This document shows, one piece after another, positions 24,254-35,090 of a stretch of 64,000 nt of DNA (position 1 is its first letter; the number at the start of each line of letters is the position of its first letter). The DNA is from Saccopteryx bilineata. Lineage: Eukaryota; Chordata; Mammalia; Chiroptera; Emballonuridae. A model generated the notes under the pieces. It was not told where the DNA came from. It worked only from the letters and a program-made list of their open reading frames with translations, and did no database searches. Location: assembly GCF_036850765.1 (NCBI RefSeq), contig NC_089495.1, positions 115,219,033 to 115,283,032 of the forward strand. The letters run 5' to 3'. Position numbers and translations under genes: made by a program.

Positions 24254-25105
24254 TTGTTTTGTTTTTTTAATTTTTTTTTTCTTTTTTAATTTTTAGATTT
24301 ACCTCTTGAACTCTCTCTTCAAAGTTCTTTTCAACTTTCCCTTATGGTACTTGTTGACTATCGGTCTCATGCCGGTATTTAGCCTTAGATGGAGTTTACC
24401 ACCCGCTTTGGGCTGCATTCCCAAGCAACCCAACTCCGGGAAGACCCGGACCCGGCGCGCCGGGGGCCGCTACCAGTCTCACACCATCCATGGGCTTTTT
24501 ACACTTTTTTAATTTTTATAACTTGAATTTTTGGGGGATGATGCTGGTTAGCCAAACCATATAGGTTTCAAGTACTCAACTCAACAAAAGACCATCAGCA
24601 TGCTGCATAGCGTGCCCTCCGCCCCAAGCAAAGTCTCTTCCCATCCCATTTCCCCCCTTTGCCCACCTCCACCTAGCCCCACCCCTTTTCTCTCCCTCTC
24701 CCTCTCTGGCTGTCACCACCCTATGTGTTGTGTATGTATGTTTTTTGGCTTATCCCTTCACCTTCTTTCATCCAGTCTCTCCTCCCCTCTGAGAACTGTT
24801 AGTCTGTTCTCTATCTATGAGTCTATTTCTAGTTTATCAGTATATTTTGTTCACCAGATTCCACATTTAAGTGAGATCATATGGTATTTGTCTTTTTCTG
24901 ACTGGTTTATTTCACTTAGCATAATAATCTCCAGGTCCATCCATGCTGTTGCAAAAGGTAAGATTTCTTCTTTTTCATAACTGTATAGTATTTCATTTTA
25001 TCCACCTATCTACTGATTGACATTTGCTGATCTGAAAGGACATATGCAGTCCTGTTTATTGCAGAGTTATTTACAACAGCCAAGATCTGAAAATAGCCTA
25101 AGACT
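24254..25105 (-). mobile_element. L1 3' end with 5' inversion, interrupted by 28S sequence
   Basis: From about 25030 leftward the minus strand reads an L1 3' end: ccttttgcaacagcatggat, gataataatctcc in complement, and the T-rich plus-strand run at 24254-24295 as its A-tail. At 25035-25105 the L1 sequence switches to the plus strand (gcagagttatttacaacagccaagatctg), as produced by twin priming. The A-tail is split by a 28S rRNA fragment at 24296-24503. Confidence 0.75.
24296..24503 (-). pseudogene. 28S rRNA retropseudogene fragment
   Basis: The complement of this stretch matches the 5' part of 28S rRNA for about 195 bases. It runs from gcccatggatggtgtgag through gcggcccccggcgcgccgg, gggaatgcagcccaaagcgg, taaactccatctaaggctaa and gatagtcaacaagtacc to ttgaagagagagttcaagagg. 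Most differences from the 28S sequence I know fall at CpG sites (for example cGtgcc to cAtgcc, ccGtccaC to ccAtccaT), the expected pattern for methylated silent DNA. A 15-bp direct repeat, cttttttaattttta, flanks it (24281-24295 and 24504-24518). It has no A-tail of its own. Confidence 0.88.
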
Positions 25106-25211
25106 CCAGTTTTCAAAAATAATTCCTGAAACAAAAAGTAAAATCATGTGACAAGATCATGTTTTTAATGTGATTGCTGTCCCCAGATGCTGGGTTCTAG
25201 ATCTTCTAAAG

Positions 25212-25541
25212 CAAGGGTCCCCAAACTTTTTACACAGGGGGCCAGTTCACTGTCCCTCAGACTGTTGGAGGGCCAGACTATAAAAAAAACTATGAACAAA
25301 TTCCTATGCACACTGCACATATCTTATTTTAAAGTAAAAAAACAAAACAGGAACAAATACAATATTTAAAATAAATAACAAGTAAATTTAAATCAACAAA
25401 CTGACCAATATTTCAATGGGAACTATGCTCCTCTCACTGACCACCAGTGAAAGAAGTACCCTTCCAGAAGTGCAGTGGGGGCCAGATAAATGGCCTCAGG
25501 GGGCCGCATGTGGCCCGCGGGCCGTAGTTTGGGGACCCCTG
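25212..25541 (+). mobile_element. Non-autonomous hAT element (330 bp)
   Basis: The termini caagggtccccaaactttt and agtttggggacccctg are inverted repeats. The 8-bp target duplication ttctaaag lies at 25204-25211 and 25542-25549. The overlapping 60-residue ORF has no domain. Confidence 0.93.
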
Positions 25542-25549
25542 TTCTAAAG

Positions 25550-26526
25550 CTATCATCTTGCAATAAGCTTCACAATTAATTGATAATAGTTTGAAAAAAA
25601 TAATGTATTATATTTATTTATCAAAATGAATTCTTATGAATTTTGGTGGTCTAAGAGACCCAAAATCAAAAATATTTGATTATTCAGTGAGGAATCTAAT
25701 TTGATGATGCAATTTTATGCAATTTCTAGGTTTGTTTTTGTTTTTGGGGGGGTTTTGGTTGTTGTTGTTTGAGATTTTTGCTGCTCTTGTGGTATACTAT
25801 ATTCTTAAGCCAGATACTACAAATCACTTTGTGGTCACTATTTTAAAAATACTGAAAGAGAATGTAAGAGTACAGAACAGGCTTTAGTATTTAAATAATA
25901 TGTAACTGTTGTATGGTACTTTCATGCTTACAAAACACTTTTTCACATATATTTTCTTGCTTGGTCCTATAACACTCCTATGATCCAAACCCCCATTTTA
26001 GAGTTGAGGAGACTGAGTCTTAGCAAAATAAAATTAATGCCATGATTTCACAAGGACTGGTCATAGAACAAGATTTTTAATAAACTGAAGATAGTCTACT
26101 TTAAATTTTATCTAGACTATTTTAGTGACATTATCTTGCTGAGATCTCATAGTTTGCTCTTTTGTTTTGTGTGTTAATTTTTGTAACCCTTTGACCTCCA
26201 TAGCATTACAAAGTTCTTTGGCATTCTGCAGGTACTTAATACAGTCAGTACTTAAAACTAGACACCACCTACCCCAGATACTTGATGGTTGATTATGACT
26301 AGGGATGTAGAGATTTGGGGATTAAGCAATGAAGTTTAACGACTTTAACAAAGTTTGGTGTGGAGCTCAGCCTTTATCCGTGACCTGGCCTATGCATGTG
26401 AGACAGTGTGAAGACCCTCCCCCAGGAAGTGGTGGGGAACGGCTGGCAGGGATTGCATCACAGGTGCAGAATTCACTCGGGAAATAATTAAGGCTTTTTC
26501 ATCTCTGCGACAGGTACCCATGTATC
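25550..26526. other. Unannotated DNA with a MIR trace
   Basis: At about 25905-26075, 'acaaaacactttttcacata', 'ttgaggagactgagtcttag' and 'catgatttcacaaggactgg' follow a diverged MIR in order (plus strand). No gene is seen. Confidence 0.5.
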
Positions 26527-26613
26527 CTCTAACCCAGTGTTTTTCAACCAGTGTGCCGTGGCACACTAGTGTACCATGAGACATGGTCAGGTGTGCCATG
26601 GGGAAATTAAACA

Positions 26614-26935
26614 TGGGTCCCCAAACTATGGCCTGTGTGCTGGATACAGCCCGCAGAAGCTATTTATTTGGCCTGCCGCCAGCCGCCTCCATCCGAACAT
26701 AAACATTCCCCTAACAATCCCTCCAGCTATCAGCGATAGGAAGAGTGGAGGCACAGGGAATGCTCACTGACCAATCACCTTCTAGAATTCATCCCGACCA
26801 CTAGCGATGAACCAATAGTAGGCCGTCTCTCATCCACACCCAGGAAGGTCCCCACTCAGGCTGCTGCCCACTTGTCATTGTGTGGTCGCAGCGAGTGGTT
26901 GAAGCTGCTACTCCTCCCCATGGTCCCGATTTCTA
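26614..26935 (+). mobile_element. Possible nested hAT-like end inside the larger hAT
   Basis: gggtccccaaactatggcct followed by 'tgtgctggatacagcccgcag' resembles the terminus of the short hAT family (caggggtccccaaactacggccc). The rest differs from those short elements. I found no second terminus or target duplication, so it may be a remnant or simply part of the host element. Confidence 0.35.
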
Positions 26936-27009
26936 ATTCTGGTCAGGACTGGAGGTAAATGTTGCCACCACTAGATGAAGCCTCAGCCTCAGCTGGTTAT
27001 GTCTATCCT

Positions 27010-27158
27010 GATGGTGTATATAGATATTTGACCTTTTTCTTTTTAAAAGAGGCCCCCGCAGAGGGTGATATACAATGCATCACAGTGTTATCTATATTGC
27101 ATATGGCCTCCTGAAAGATCATCTTCTTAAAGAGTTCAAATCTCTATATACACCATCA
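27010..27158. repeat. Inverted repeat, possible hairpin
   Basis: gatggtgtatatagatatttga (27010-27031) is mirrored by tcaaatctctatatacaccatc (27137-27158). It lies in the 5' non-coding part of the hAT element. Function is unknown. Confidence 0.6.
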
Positions 27159-27423
27159 AAACAGACAGAACCAAGGCCTCTGCACCCAGCTGACCATGGG
27201 ATTTGAACCTACAACCTCAGGGAGAACTCTAGTATTTATCAGAATCCTTACCTAGAAAGCAAACTTCTCAATCTGACAGTAGAGATGCTCTGAGGACTTA
27301 TGATGTTACACAAGTACCCAACATTTTCTAAAATTGATTTTGTCCAGTCTCTATATAGAGAGAGTATTTGCCAAATTGATTTGAACCCACAACCTTGATG
27401 AAAGCTCCAGTATCTATTAGCAG

Positions 27424-27630
27424 GACTGTATATATGAGGGAATACATGGGACTGTATATATGAGGGGTTACATGGGACTGTATATATGAGGTTACATGGG
27501 ACTGTGTATGAGGGGATGTTACGTGGGACTATATATGAGGGGATGTTACGTGGGACTGTATTTATAAGGGGATGTTACGTGGGACTGTATATATGAGGGA
27601 TGTTACATGGGACTGTATATATGAGGGGGT
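27424..27630 (+). repeat. Minisatellite upstream of the hAT transposase
   Basis: Six to seven units of about 27-33 bases built on 'ggactgtatatatgagggg-ttacatgg'. Unit length varies through small insertions (gatgttacgtgg). It sits just upstream of the transposase start. Confidence 0.85.
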
Positions 27631-27716
27631 TATCCTTTTTTATTTAACTTTTTTTTTTTAATAAATGTAATATATTTAAAGGACCTCTGCCAGACATATT
27701 TCACTCTTGTGACAGT

Positions 27717-30015
27717 TTGGGATCTCAGCAAGACAAGCAAGTGACAATGATGGAGAAGTTTTTGAGAAGGGAAAATGCAAATGCCGAACAGGGCCCTGGA
27801 CAAAATTCTGACCCAGATGAAGGCCCTAGTATGAGTGGTCGACAAAAGAAAAAAGACAAGGCCCTGGCCGGTTGGCTCAGTGGTAGAGCGTCAGCCTGGC
27901 GTGCAGAAGTCCCGGGTTTGATTCCCAGCTGGGGCACACAGAAGAGGCACCCATCTGCTTCTCCACCCCTCCCCCTCTCCTTCCTCTCTGTCTCTCTCTT
28001 CCCCTCCCACAGCGAGGCTCCATTGGAGCAAGGATGGCCCAGGCACTGGGGATGGCTCCTTGGCCTCTGCCCCAGGCGCTGGAGTGGGCAGAGCATCGCC
28101 CCCTGGTGGGCAGAGCGTCGCCCCCTGGTGGGCTTGCCGGGTCGATCCCGGTCGAGCGCATGCGGGAGTCTGTCTGACTGTCTCTCCCCATTTCCAGCTT
28201 CAGAAAAATACAAAAAGAAAAGAAAAGAAAAGAAAAAAGACAAGACGGTGAGCTCAAGGCAATACAGCGAAAGCTATCTTTCATTTGGATTTATTTTCAC
28301 TGGGGATGAGACAGCACCGACTCCGCTCTGCTTGGTGTGTGGTGAGAAGCTATCCAATAGCGCCATGGTGCCAAGCAAGCTTAAACGCCATCTCCAAACA
28401 AAACACCCTTCTGTTCAAAACAAGCCGATGGACTATTTTGTACGCTTATGTACAAACAATGAGAAACGGGCAACTTTTTTGAGAAAAACCACAAAGGTAA
28501 ACAAGAGAGCCCTCAAAGCTAGCTACCTTGTTGCTGAACTTGTAGCTAAATCAAAAAAGTTCCAAACTGTGTCAGAAACATTAATACTGCCAGCTTGTAA
28601 AGCCATTGTAAATGAGATGCTTGGCCCTACGGCGGCCAAAGAGATAGCTAAAGTGCCTCTCTCAGATAACACAATTGCCAGACATATTGATGACATGTCT
28701 GCGGACATTGAAACTGTTGTTTTGGAAAAGGTGTGCATCAGTAAGAAATTTGCCTTGCAACTTGATGAGTCGACAGATATTAGTGGACATTGTCAGCTCT
28801 TGGCCAACGTGCGTTTTGTGGATGGAGAAGCCATTAGAGAAAACTTCCTATTTTGCAAGGCACTGCCAGAAAAATCAACAGGGGAGGAAATATTTCGAGT
28901 CACATCGGAATATCTTGATAAAAGTGGGCTTACATGGGAAAACTGCACAGGTGTCTGCACTGATGGAGCCACAGCCATGGTCGGGTGCATCAAAGGCTTC
29001 GTAAGTAGGGTCAAAGAAAGAAACCCAGATGTTATTGTTATGCACTGTTTTTTGCACCGTGAGGCCCTCGTTGCAAAGACCTTACCAGCAGATCTAGCTC
29101 CTGTGTTGGATGATGTTGGGAGCATAGTGAACTTTGTGAAGACACGACCTTTGAGATGTTGCTTATTTGCGTCTTTGTGTAAAGAAATGGGAGCAGAACA
29201 TAAAATCTTATTGCTTCATACGGAGGTCCTTCCCGTGGCTGTCATGTGGCAAAGTGCTGGCCCGTGTGTATGAGTTGCGAGAGGAACTTAAAGCATTTCT
29301 GACAAACGAGGGGTCTGATTACTCAAAGCTGCTTGCAAGTGATGAGTGGTGTGCAAAGCTGGCATACATGGCTGATAGACTTCATTATCTGAATGAACTG
29401 AACACACAGATGCAAGGCCGAAATGAAAACCTGCTCACAAGCACTGATAAAATGAACAAATTCCATTTAAAGGTGCAGCTCTGGCAACAACATATGCAGC
29501 ATGGCAACCTTGAGATGTTCCCGCTCACCGAGAAACAGCATGATGGCAACACTGCTGCAATGTGCGAGGTGATTGGCAGGCATTTGAAAACTCTTGAGGA
29601 GACGTTGTCATTTTATTTCTCTTCAGCCTTCACAGAATGCCTTGACTGGGTTAGGGACCCATACCGCTCAGTATCTGTTGCTGGAAAGGACATGACTTTA
29701 AAGGAGCAAGAGGAACTCATTGAACTGAAACAAGATCATGGTTTAAAGCTAAAGTTTGCTGATCTTCCTTTGGACAGTTTTTGGTTATCTGTTGCCAAGG
29801 AGTTCCCCATTCTGGCCAACAAAGCTATTTTGACATTGCTTCCATTTTCAACCACATATCTATGTGAGCTGAGCTTCTCAAGCTTGACTGCGATAAAAAC
29901 TAAAAACAGAGAGAGACTGAGAGCTGTTGAGGAAGAGCTTCATGTGTGTCTTTCTACCATTCCTGCCAGGATATCCCTTTTGTGTTCATCGAAACAGGCC
30001 CTGGTTTCACACTAA
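27717..30015 (+). pseudogene. hAT transposase with BED zinc finger, frameshifted and carrying an in-frame SINE
   Basis: The first frame runs from 27717 to 29273 and the second to 30015. After a short N-terminus (to DKAL...) comes 384 bp of SINE plus duplicated target, all open. Then follow a BED-type zinc finger (CLVC...HLQTKH), the catalytic Asp in [10 protein letters not shown], the second Asp in [10 protein letters not shown], the CxxH motif MHCFLH, and C-terminally the dimerisation part with [20 protein letters not shown] holding the expected Glu. The catalytic signature is therefore complete. The frames separate near 29229-29236 (gtccttcccgtgg), where a few extra bases break the gene. 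hAT transposases excise and reinsert their element with 8-bp duplications. The family is the one from which ZBED5/FAM200-like host genes arose. Confidence 0.9.
27861..28227 (+). mobile_element. SINE-G copy inside the hAT transposase
   Basis: Head gccctggccggttggctcag. Target duplication aaaagaaaaaagacaag lies at 27844-27860 and 28228-28244 (17 bp, perfect). The internal unit 'gagcatcgccccctggtgggca' occurs twice. Confidence 0.95.
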
Positions 30016-30179
30016 GTGAGTATAAATACATTTAGAAACTATATTATTAACTATATGTATAATATGTACTGTGTTAGAGTGTCATTTTGTGTTATTTTGG
30101 TAGGTGGTGTGCCCCAGGGTTTTGTAAATGTAAAAAATGTGCAGCGGCTCAAAAAAGGTTGAAAATCACTGCTCTAGCC

Positions 30180-31422
30180 AATAAGTATGGCATGTTTTCA
30201 AAATAGAAATTATGAAAGTTACCACTTTAAAAACTCCAGAGAAACCTCATGGGTAGCACATTCTCATCCACAAGCAAATACACACTTCTCCTATTGAAAC
30301 AGGGGCATTTCCAGTTCTCTCAGCTGGGGAGGTTCTTCATTCTTTGGAGATCAGCTCTGCTATCCCCATCAGGACACTTTTACCTGTACTCCCCATTTTC
30401 TTCTAAGATGCAAGATGGAATAACTACCTCAGGTCATTTAAGAAAATGTTTCCTGAAGAAATAAATATTCTCAGATCTTACTCATACAGCTGTTTTCACT
30501 GTACTCTGGAGTTAAGACTCCAGGGTTTGCCAAGTGCCTCTGCCAAGGGCAGTGTGGGGAGCAGCCCGGCAACTCCGGCTCCCACTCCTCATGTAAACAC
30601 CCCCAGAGATGAGCGGCGCCATGATTTCCAGATGAGCGCCTCAGAGGATTTTATGAGAACATCTGTCTAATCAACCGGGCTGTTTTAGTTCATCTTCAGG
30701 GGCCTGAGAGCATTCCCACTGAGGACAGTTGTCAGGGTGAGCTGGCAGTAGGGCCCTATATTCAGGACCTTTGTGGTTTCTCTCCGTAATACATTTCAGC
30801 AACTCGCTCCCTACTATCCAATGTACTTGCCATTGGGCTTAGCTGGAAGGGTTTATAGTGAGAATTTCTTTATCCATTTGATACTGATGCACTATTACAC
30901 TAGGAGACTGCCAGTCAAAAAATTACAACAGCAGCAGTTATTGTGTTGTGACACTTACTATGCTCCAGATACTCAATGCTCATAGCAACCACAAAACAGG
31001 TAGAAAAATGGAAATGGAAAGGTTTAAGTAACTTGTCAGGATTTGTACTCACACCTGCCTGACTCCAAAGCCAAAGCCATAACTGTGTGGCCAGACTGAC
31101 TTTGAGTTTGGTAGAAAGCCTTTTTTGAAGGAAAGCAATAAAAAATATCCTGCCTTTATTATTTGATACCCTTTTCAATCTGGTAGAGATGCAATCCATG
31201 TGGGTAAATATCAGGGAATTTTTAAAAGGGAGAGCAGAGGAATCTGGCAACTTTTTAGAAGATCTGAATAAATAAAGGTCTTTGCTCCTGATGTCCTAAA
31301 CGCTGCCTCCTATGACACTTCCCGCTCCATCGTGGCAGACTCTTGCATCCCTTCCTCTGTATGTCATCAGCCTGCTGCTCACGGCTCTGTGAGTACTTCT
31401 CCCTCCCCCCAGAGCATTGTAT
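30180..31422. other. Unannotated DNA with a MIR trace
   Basis: At 30935-31095, 'cttactatgctccagatactcaatgctcata' and 'aagtaacttgtcaggatttg' look like a diverged MIR. No gene is supported. Confidence 0.45.
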
Positions 31423-31436
31423 CCAACCAAGTTCTT

Positions 31437-31645
31437 TTTTTTAATTTTTTTATTTATTCATTTTTAGAGAGGAGAGAGAGGGGGAGAGAGAGAGACAAGA
31501 GAGAGACAGAGAGAGAGAGAAGTGGAAAGGAGCTGGAAGCATCAGCTCCCATATGTGCCTTGACCAGGCAAGCCTAGGGTTTTGAACCGGCGACCTCAGC
31601 ATTTCCAGGTTGATGCTTTATCCACTGCGCCACCACAGGTCAGGC
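31437..31645 (-). mobile_element. SINE-S copy
   Basis: Reverse-strand copy ending caccacaggtcaggc. Target duplication ccaaccaagttctt lies at 31423-31436 and 31646-31659. Confidence 0.92.
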
Positions 31646-31659
31646 CCAACCAAGTTCTT

Positions 31660-34600
31660 TACCACGAGCACTGCTGCTGGTTCCACAAAGTTCAGTTCTA
31701 GCATCATCTTCCCTGGGCAGTGAGTCTCCTCTGACCACTCCAAAGGTGACAGCCCCCCCCCCCCACCAGAACTTTTGGATGCATGCATGTCTTTGCATGT
31801 ATCATACGGTATCATTTCTCCCTTGTCTGTCTCTCATCTCTCCCCCGCAGTAAAACAGAAGGCACAGGAGCTGTGTTAAGTTTCATTCACCTCTGTATCT
31901 TTGCTGCACCACCTGAGAAAGTCAGTGTATAATGAATGGTTATAGAATTTTCTTGAAAACTCTTCTGTCCTCGAGCCAGGAGCTACCTCAACAGCATTTC
32001 AGGACTAATGAGATTAGTATCTTGATAGCAATTGCATTGTGCTTTTTTTTCTTCTTCAGTTTTAAGTGTATTAAAAATGAAAGATGTGTTTGTACTACTG
32101 CAAATGTTTCTGGAAGTAACCCAGAAAGGAGGAATGAGACATCTAGCTCACTGCTCACCACCACAGAGGCCTCAGGGCTGGGAGCTCTTTGTCAGAAAAA
32201 CAGCAGCATTTGATTAATGCAGAAATCACCGGTTCACCTCTACCGGTCATAAAGAATTGTGGGTGTGTGGCTTTTTATTATTTATTTATTTGTTTGCAAC
32301 AAGGAAAAGATTTAATGCTACAAAATGATGTATGGTTTGTAGTTGGTTCAGCTGGGTAAGAATTGTTTGCCTCCACCACTGAAACTTATTTGTTCATCCA
32401 TCACTTTAACACTGTGCTACAAACCAGGAAATAGGTGGTTTAAAAAGAATAATACCTTGACAGGGTCTGCCCAGAGCTGTCTGATGTTTGGAAACCCTTG
32501 CTGTCTGCTCTGTAGACTAGACTGTCTTAAAGAGAAAGATCTAGAATTTGAAATTCCAAAACTAGATCATTTAATTCTAGATAAGAACTAGGCATTTCTA
32601 AATTTGAGGAAATTTTCTCCTGCAGTTGAGAAATTCTCATTATAAACGTTCTCTATTTGCCCTTGGCTTTTCAACCCGTAGTTCTAGAAGTCCCAGGAAA
32701 CTAGTTTGAGTTCGGAAATATAAAGAGAACATCTGATACCTGTGAAATTGGGCAGGCCCATGGCATCTTTGTCCACAGTTCTAATTTTGGGCTATGTCCT
32801 CATTATATCTCAAAGAAGAAAATGAATTTCTGAAGAGAGTCACCATGAGGTCTTAAGCAGGTTGCAAATTCAACTTGTGACACTTCAAATCTGAGACCTG
32901 TGCTCTCAGGCTGTTTGGCACGAACCAAAAAGACACTGAGGAGGGCACTGTCTCCTGCTGCATGGCAGTGAGGAGTGCGGGGAAACCCATTTTCAAGGCC
33001 CTCGTAGTTAAGGAGCATCAAACCGGACCATGTGACAAAGTGATTATAGAAAATATTATTTAAAAAATTAATGTTTTTTATTGGTTCAATGTTTTTGGCC
33101 TAGCAAGGCCTTTATTACCCCCATTACTGGGCATCTGCAAATCTGCACTGCCTGTGGCCACAGACTTACATCCAGTGTTGTGTGTGCAGTTAGTAATTAC
33201 AGGTGCTCAGTAAGAATTCACGCCTTGATACGACCTTACTCCGGACAATACAGCTCGTGTCCAGGGCCGACTCATTTCCCCTTACCCTGTTGGGCCCTAT
33301 CCCCCTTCTGACTCACAGGTCACACTGGTAGTTGGCTTAGTTCCCTGCATAGCCAGTTGTGTTCAGTGCCATGAGGCTTCTAGCAAAGATTGCCTTTCAA
33401 AATAACGTTGGGATATCTTTTTCTCCTGCCCTCTGCTCCATTCGCTCATGGATGTCTTGTCTCCTGACTTCCTTTTAGAGTGTGCAAAAGGAAGGCAGAA
33501 AACCCAAAGTGTGAAAATAGGTAGTGAGGGCTGAAACACCTTGTCAAGTTGCTAGCCCAGAGCAATGACACTTTGGTGAGAGCCTGGTTTGGGTGAAAGG
33601 AGACTGTGGATTCCGGGGCTGGGGGCAGCCTGGGATTACTTTGTGCTGGGTCTCAAAACCAGACCGTAGTCTGTATTGGAGATCAGGGTTGACCCATGGT
33701 AGGTAGAGAAGAACCTGGCCTCCATAAAAGGCAGGTACCCCTCCCATCGTAGTCAGTGGAAAGTCTGAGTAGGATGCTAAAACAGGAGGCGAGTTCTGCT
33801 CTCACGAACTTATGTTCCAATGAACAGAAAAATAATTATGCAAGTGTTTTTACTAAAAAATCTATCACCCACTCAACTTTTACTGTTCTTCCTTCACTTA
33901 ACATCTTAGCACATTATACCTGACAGCAATGAGCAGCAGAAGTAAGAAATATGTTGGAAACAGTGCCAAGGGATATTTCTCAACTTTTATTAAAATCTCA
34001 ACTTATTAACAGCTTGCTAGCTGACTGTCTCTGATTTATCAGGCTGCAAGTGTCTCATTTGCATGACTGTCACGAAGCATTCCCCTGACAGATGTAACTG
34101 TGCTGGGACAGGGACGTGCTTTATTTATCTCTCCAGCTTCAACCTTTAGGACAGCTTCTTGGACCTATAAACTCTCAAAAAATATTTACTATTTGATACT
34201 TTGAACAAGATGTAAGAGGAGAAAAAGGCCAGGAACGCTGACATCGTGATAGCCCTTTCTGAAGAGCCCTCCCAGAGAGGCTGCCTGTCTGCTGAGGGCC
34301 ACTGTGAATTCAGTGCCGGGAAGGGTGGGGGGCATCCTGCAAACAAGTTCCTCAGCTGACACTCACCTGGGATACAGATCCCTCGAAACACCCTCAATTA
34401 AGTAGAATTATTAACTACTTCCTCAAAAGGTCTGTGCAGTTTTTAAACTGGGCCAACGGGGACAAGGTGTTGTGACAATCTTGAGCTGTGGAGTCCACCA
34501 TGCCTCACAGTCCCACCCACACAGTTACAGTACAAGCCCCTTTGAACATCCCTCTCCTTTTGAGACCTCAGTCCTCTGCTGCTGTGTGAGCACCTTCACT

Positions 34601-34930
34601 GGGGCAGGATATATTACTTATTACCCTGCCCTTCCCTGCCTTTCCCTTCCATTTCCTTCCTCCTTGCCCCTCCCAAGCCTGCTGTCCTTTGGAACATGTG
34701 AGTGGTAAGCCAAGCCTTGCATGTCCTACATTCTCTACTGAGAAACACTCACACTTCCTGCCTTAAATAAAACCTACACCCCCTCAAAGACCCTGGGTCT
34801 GGGTTGGCCCTCTTCTGTACAGTTGGCCTATTCTCCAACCACCATAGCCTTGGCTAAGATTTAATCTCAGCAACATTTTCCTATTCTGTACTGGTTTTTG
34901 ACCATTAGTCCTTCATTCTCATGTGAAAGC
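31660..34930. other. Longest repeat-poor stretch, no gene recognised
   Basis: About 3.3 kb without SINEs. There is a C run at about 31749-31763. The ORFs (31932-32213, 32343-32591, 33081-33311, 34146-34397 and others) are short, overlap on both strands and show no known domain. If a conserved host exon or enhancer exists in the window, this is a reasonable place for it, but I see no evidence for one. Confidence 0.4.
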
Positions 34931-34938
34931 TATGGCTC

Positions 34939-35090
34939 CAGCCCTGGCTGGATAGCTCAGCTGGTTAGAGCATCCTCCCAAGGCAAAAAGGTTGCCGGTT
35001 TAATCCTCGGTTAGGGCACATACAGGAATAAATTGATGTTCCTATCTCTCTCTCTCTCTAAAATCAATAAAATAAATATTAAAAATTATA
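34939..35090 (+). mobile_element. Short tRNA-derived bat SINE (VES-like)
   Basis: Reads gccctggctggatagctcagctggttagagcatc, then a B-box-like ggtttaatcctcgg, a CT run and an 'aaaatcaataaaataaat' tail. This is a different and probably older tRNA SINE than the other three families. Confidence 0.75.

Larger units (their letters stand above)
26535..30171 (+). mobile_element. hAT DNA transposon, near full length (3637 bp)
   Basis: Terminal inverted repeats cagtgtttttcaacc (26535) and ggttgaaaatcactg (ends 30171). Flanking 8-mers ctctaacc (26527-26534) and ctctagcc (30172-30179) are a target duplication with one change. It contains a hAT transposase gene (27717-30015), a tandem repeat upstream of it (27424-27630), a nested SINE-G (27861-28227), and near its left end a stretch that resembles the terminus of the other hAT family (26614 on). 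Before the SINE and the frameshift this would have been an autonomous, cut-and-paste element. Confidence 0.92.

Noticed and set aside
27424..27630. CRISPR-like array
   Set aside because: Units are contiguous with no unique spacers and vary in length; a minisatellite in a mammalian transposon.
27725..28284. Long minus-strand ORFs (172 and 135 residues)
   Set aside because: They are the reverse reading of the SINE-G inside the hAT transposase; the same antisense protein appears at every SINE-G copy.
31660..34930. Host exon in the repeat-poor stretch
   Set aside because: No frame shows a conserved domain together with splice sites; I cannot support a gene here.
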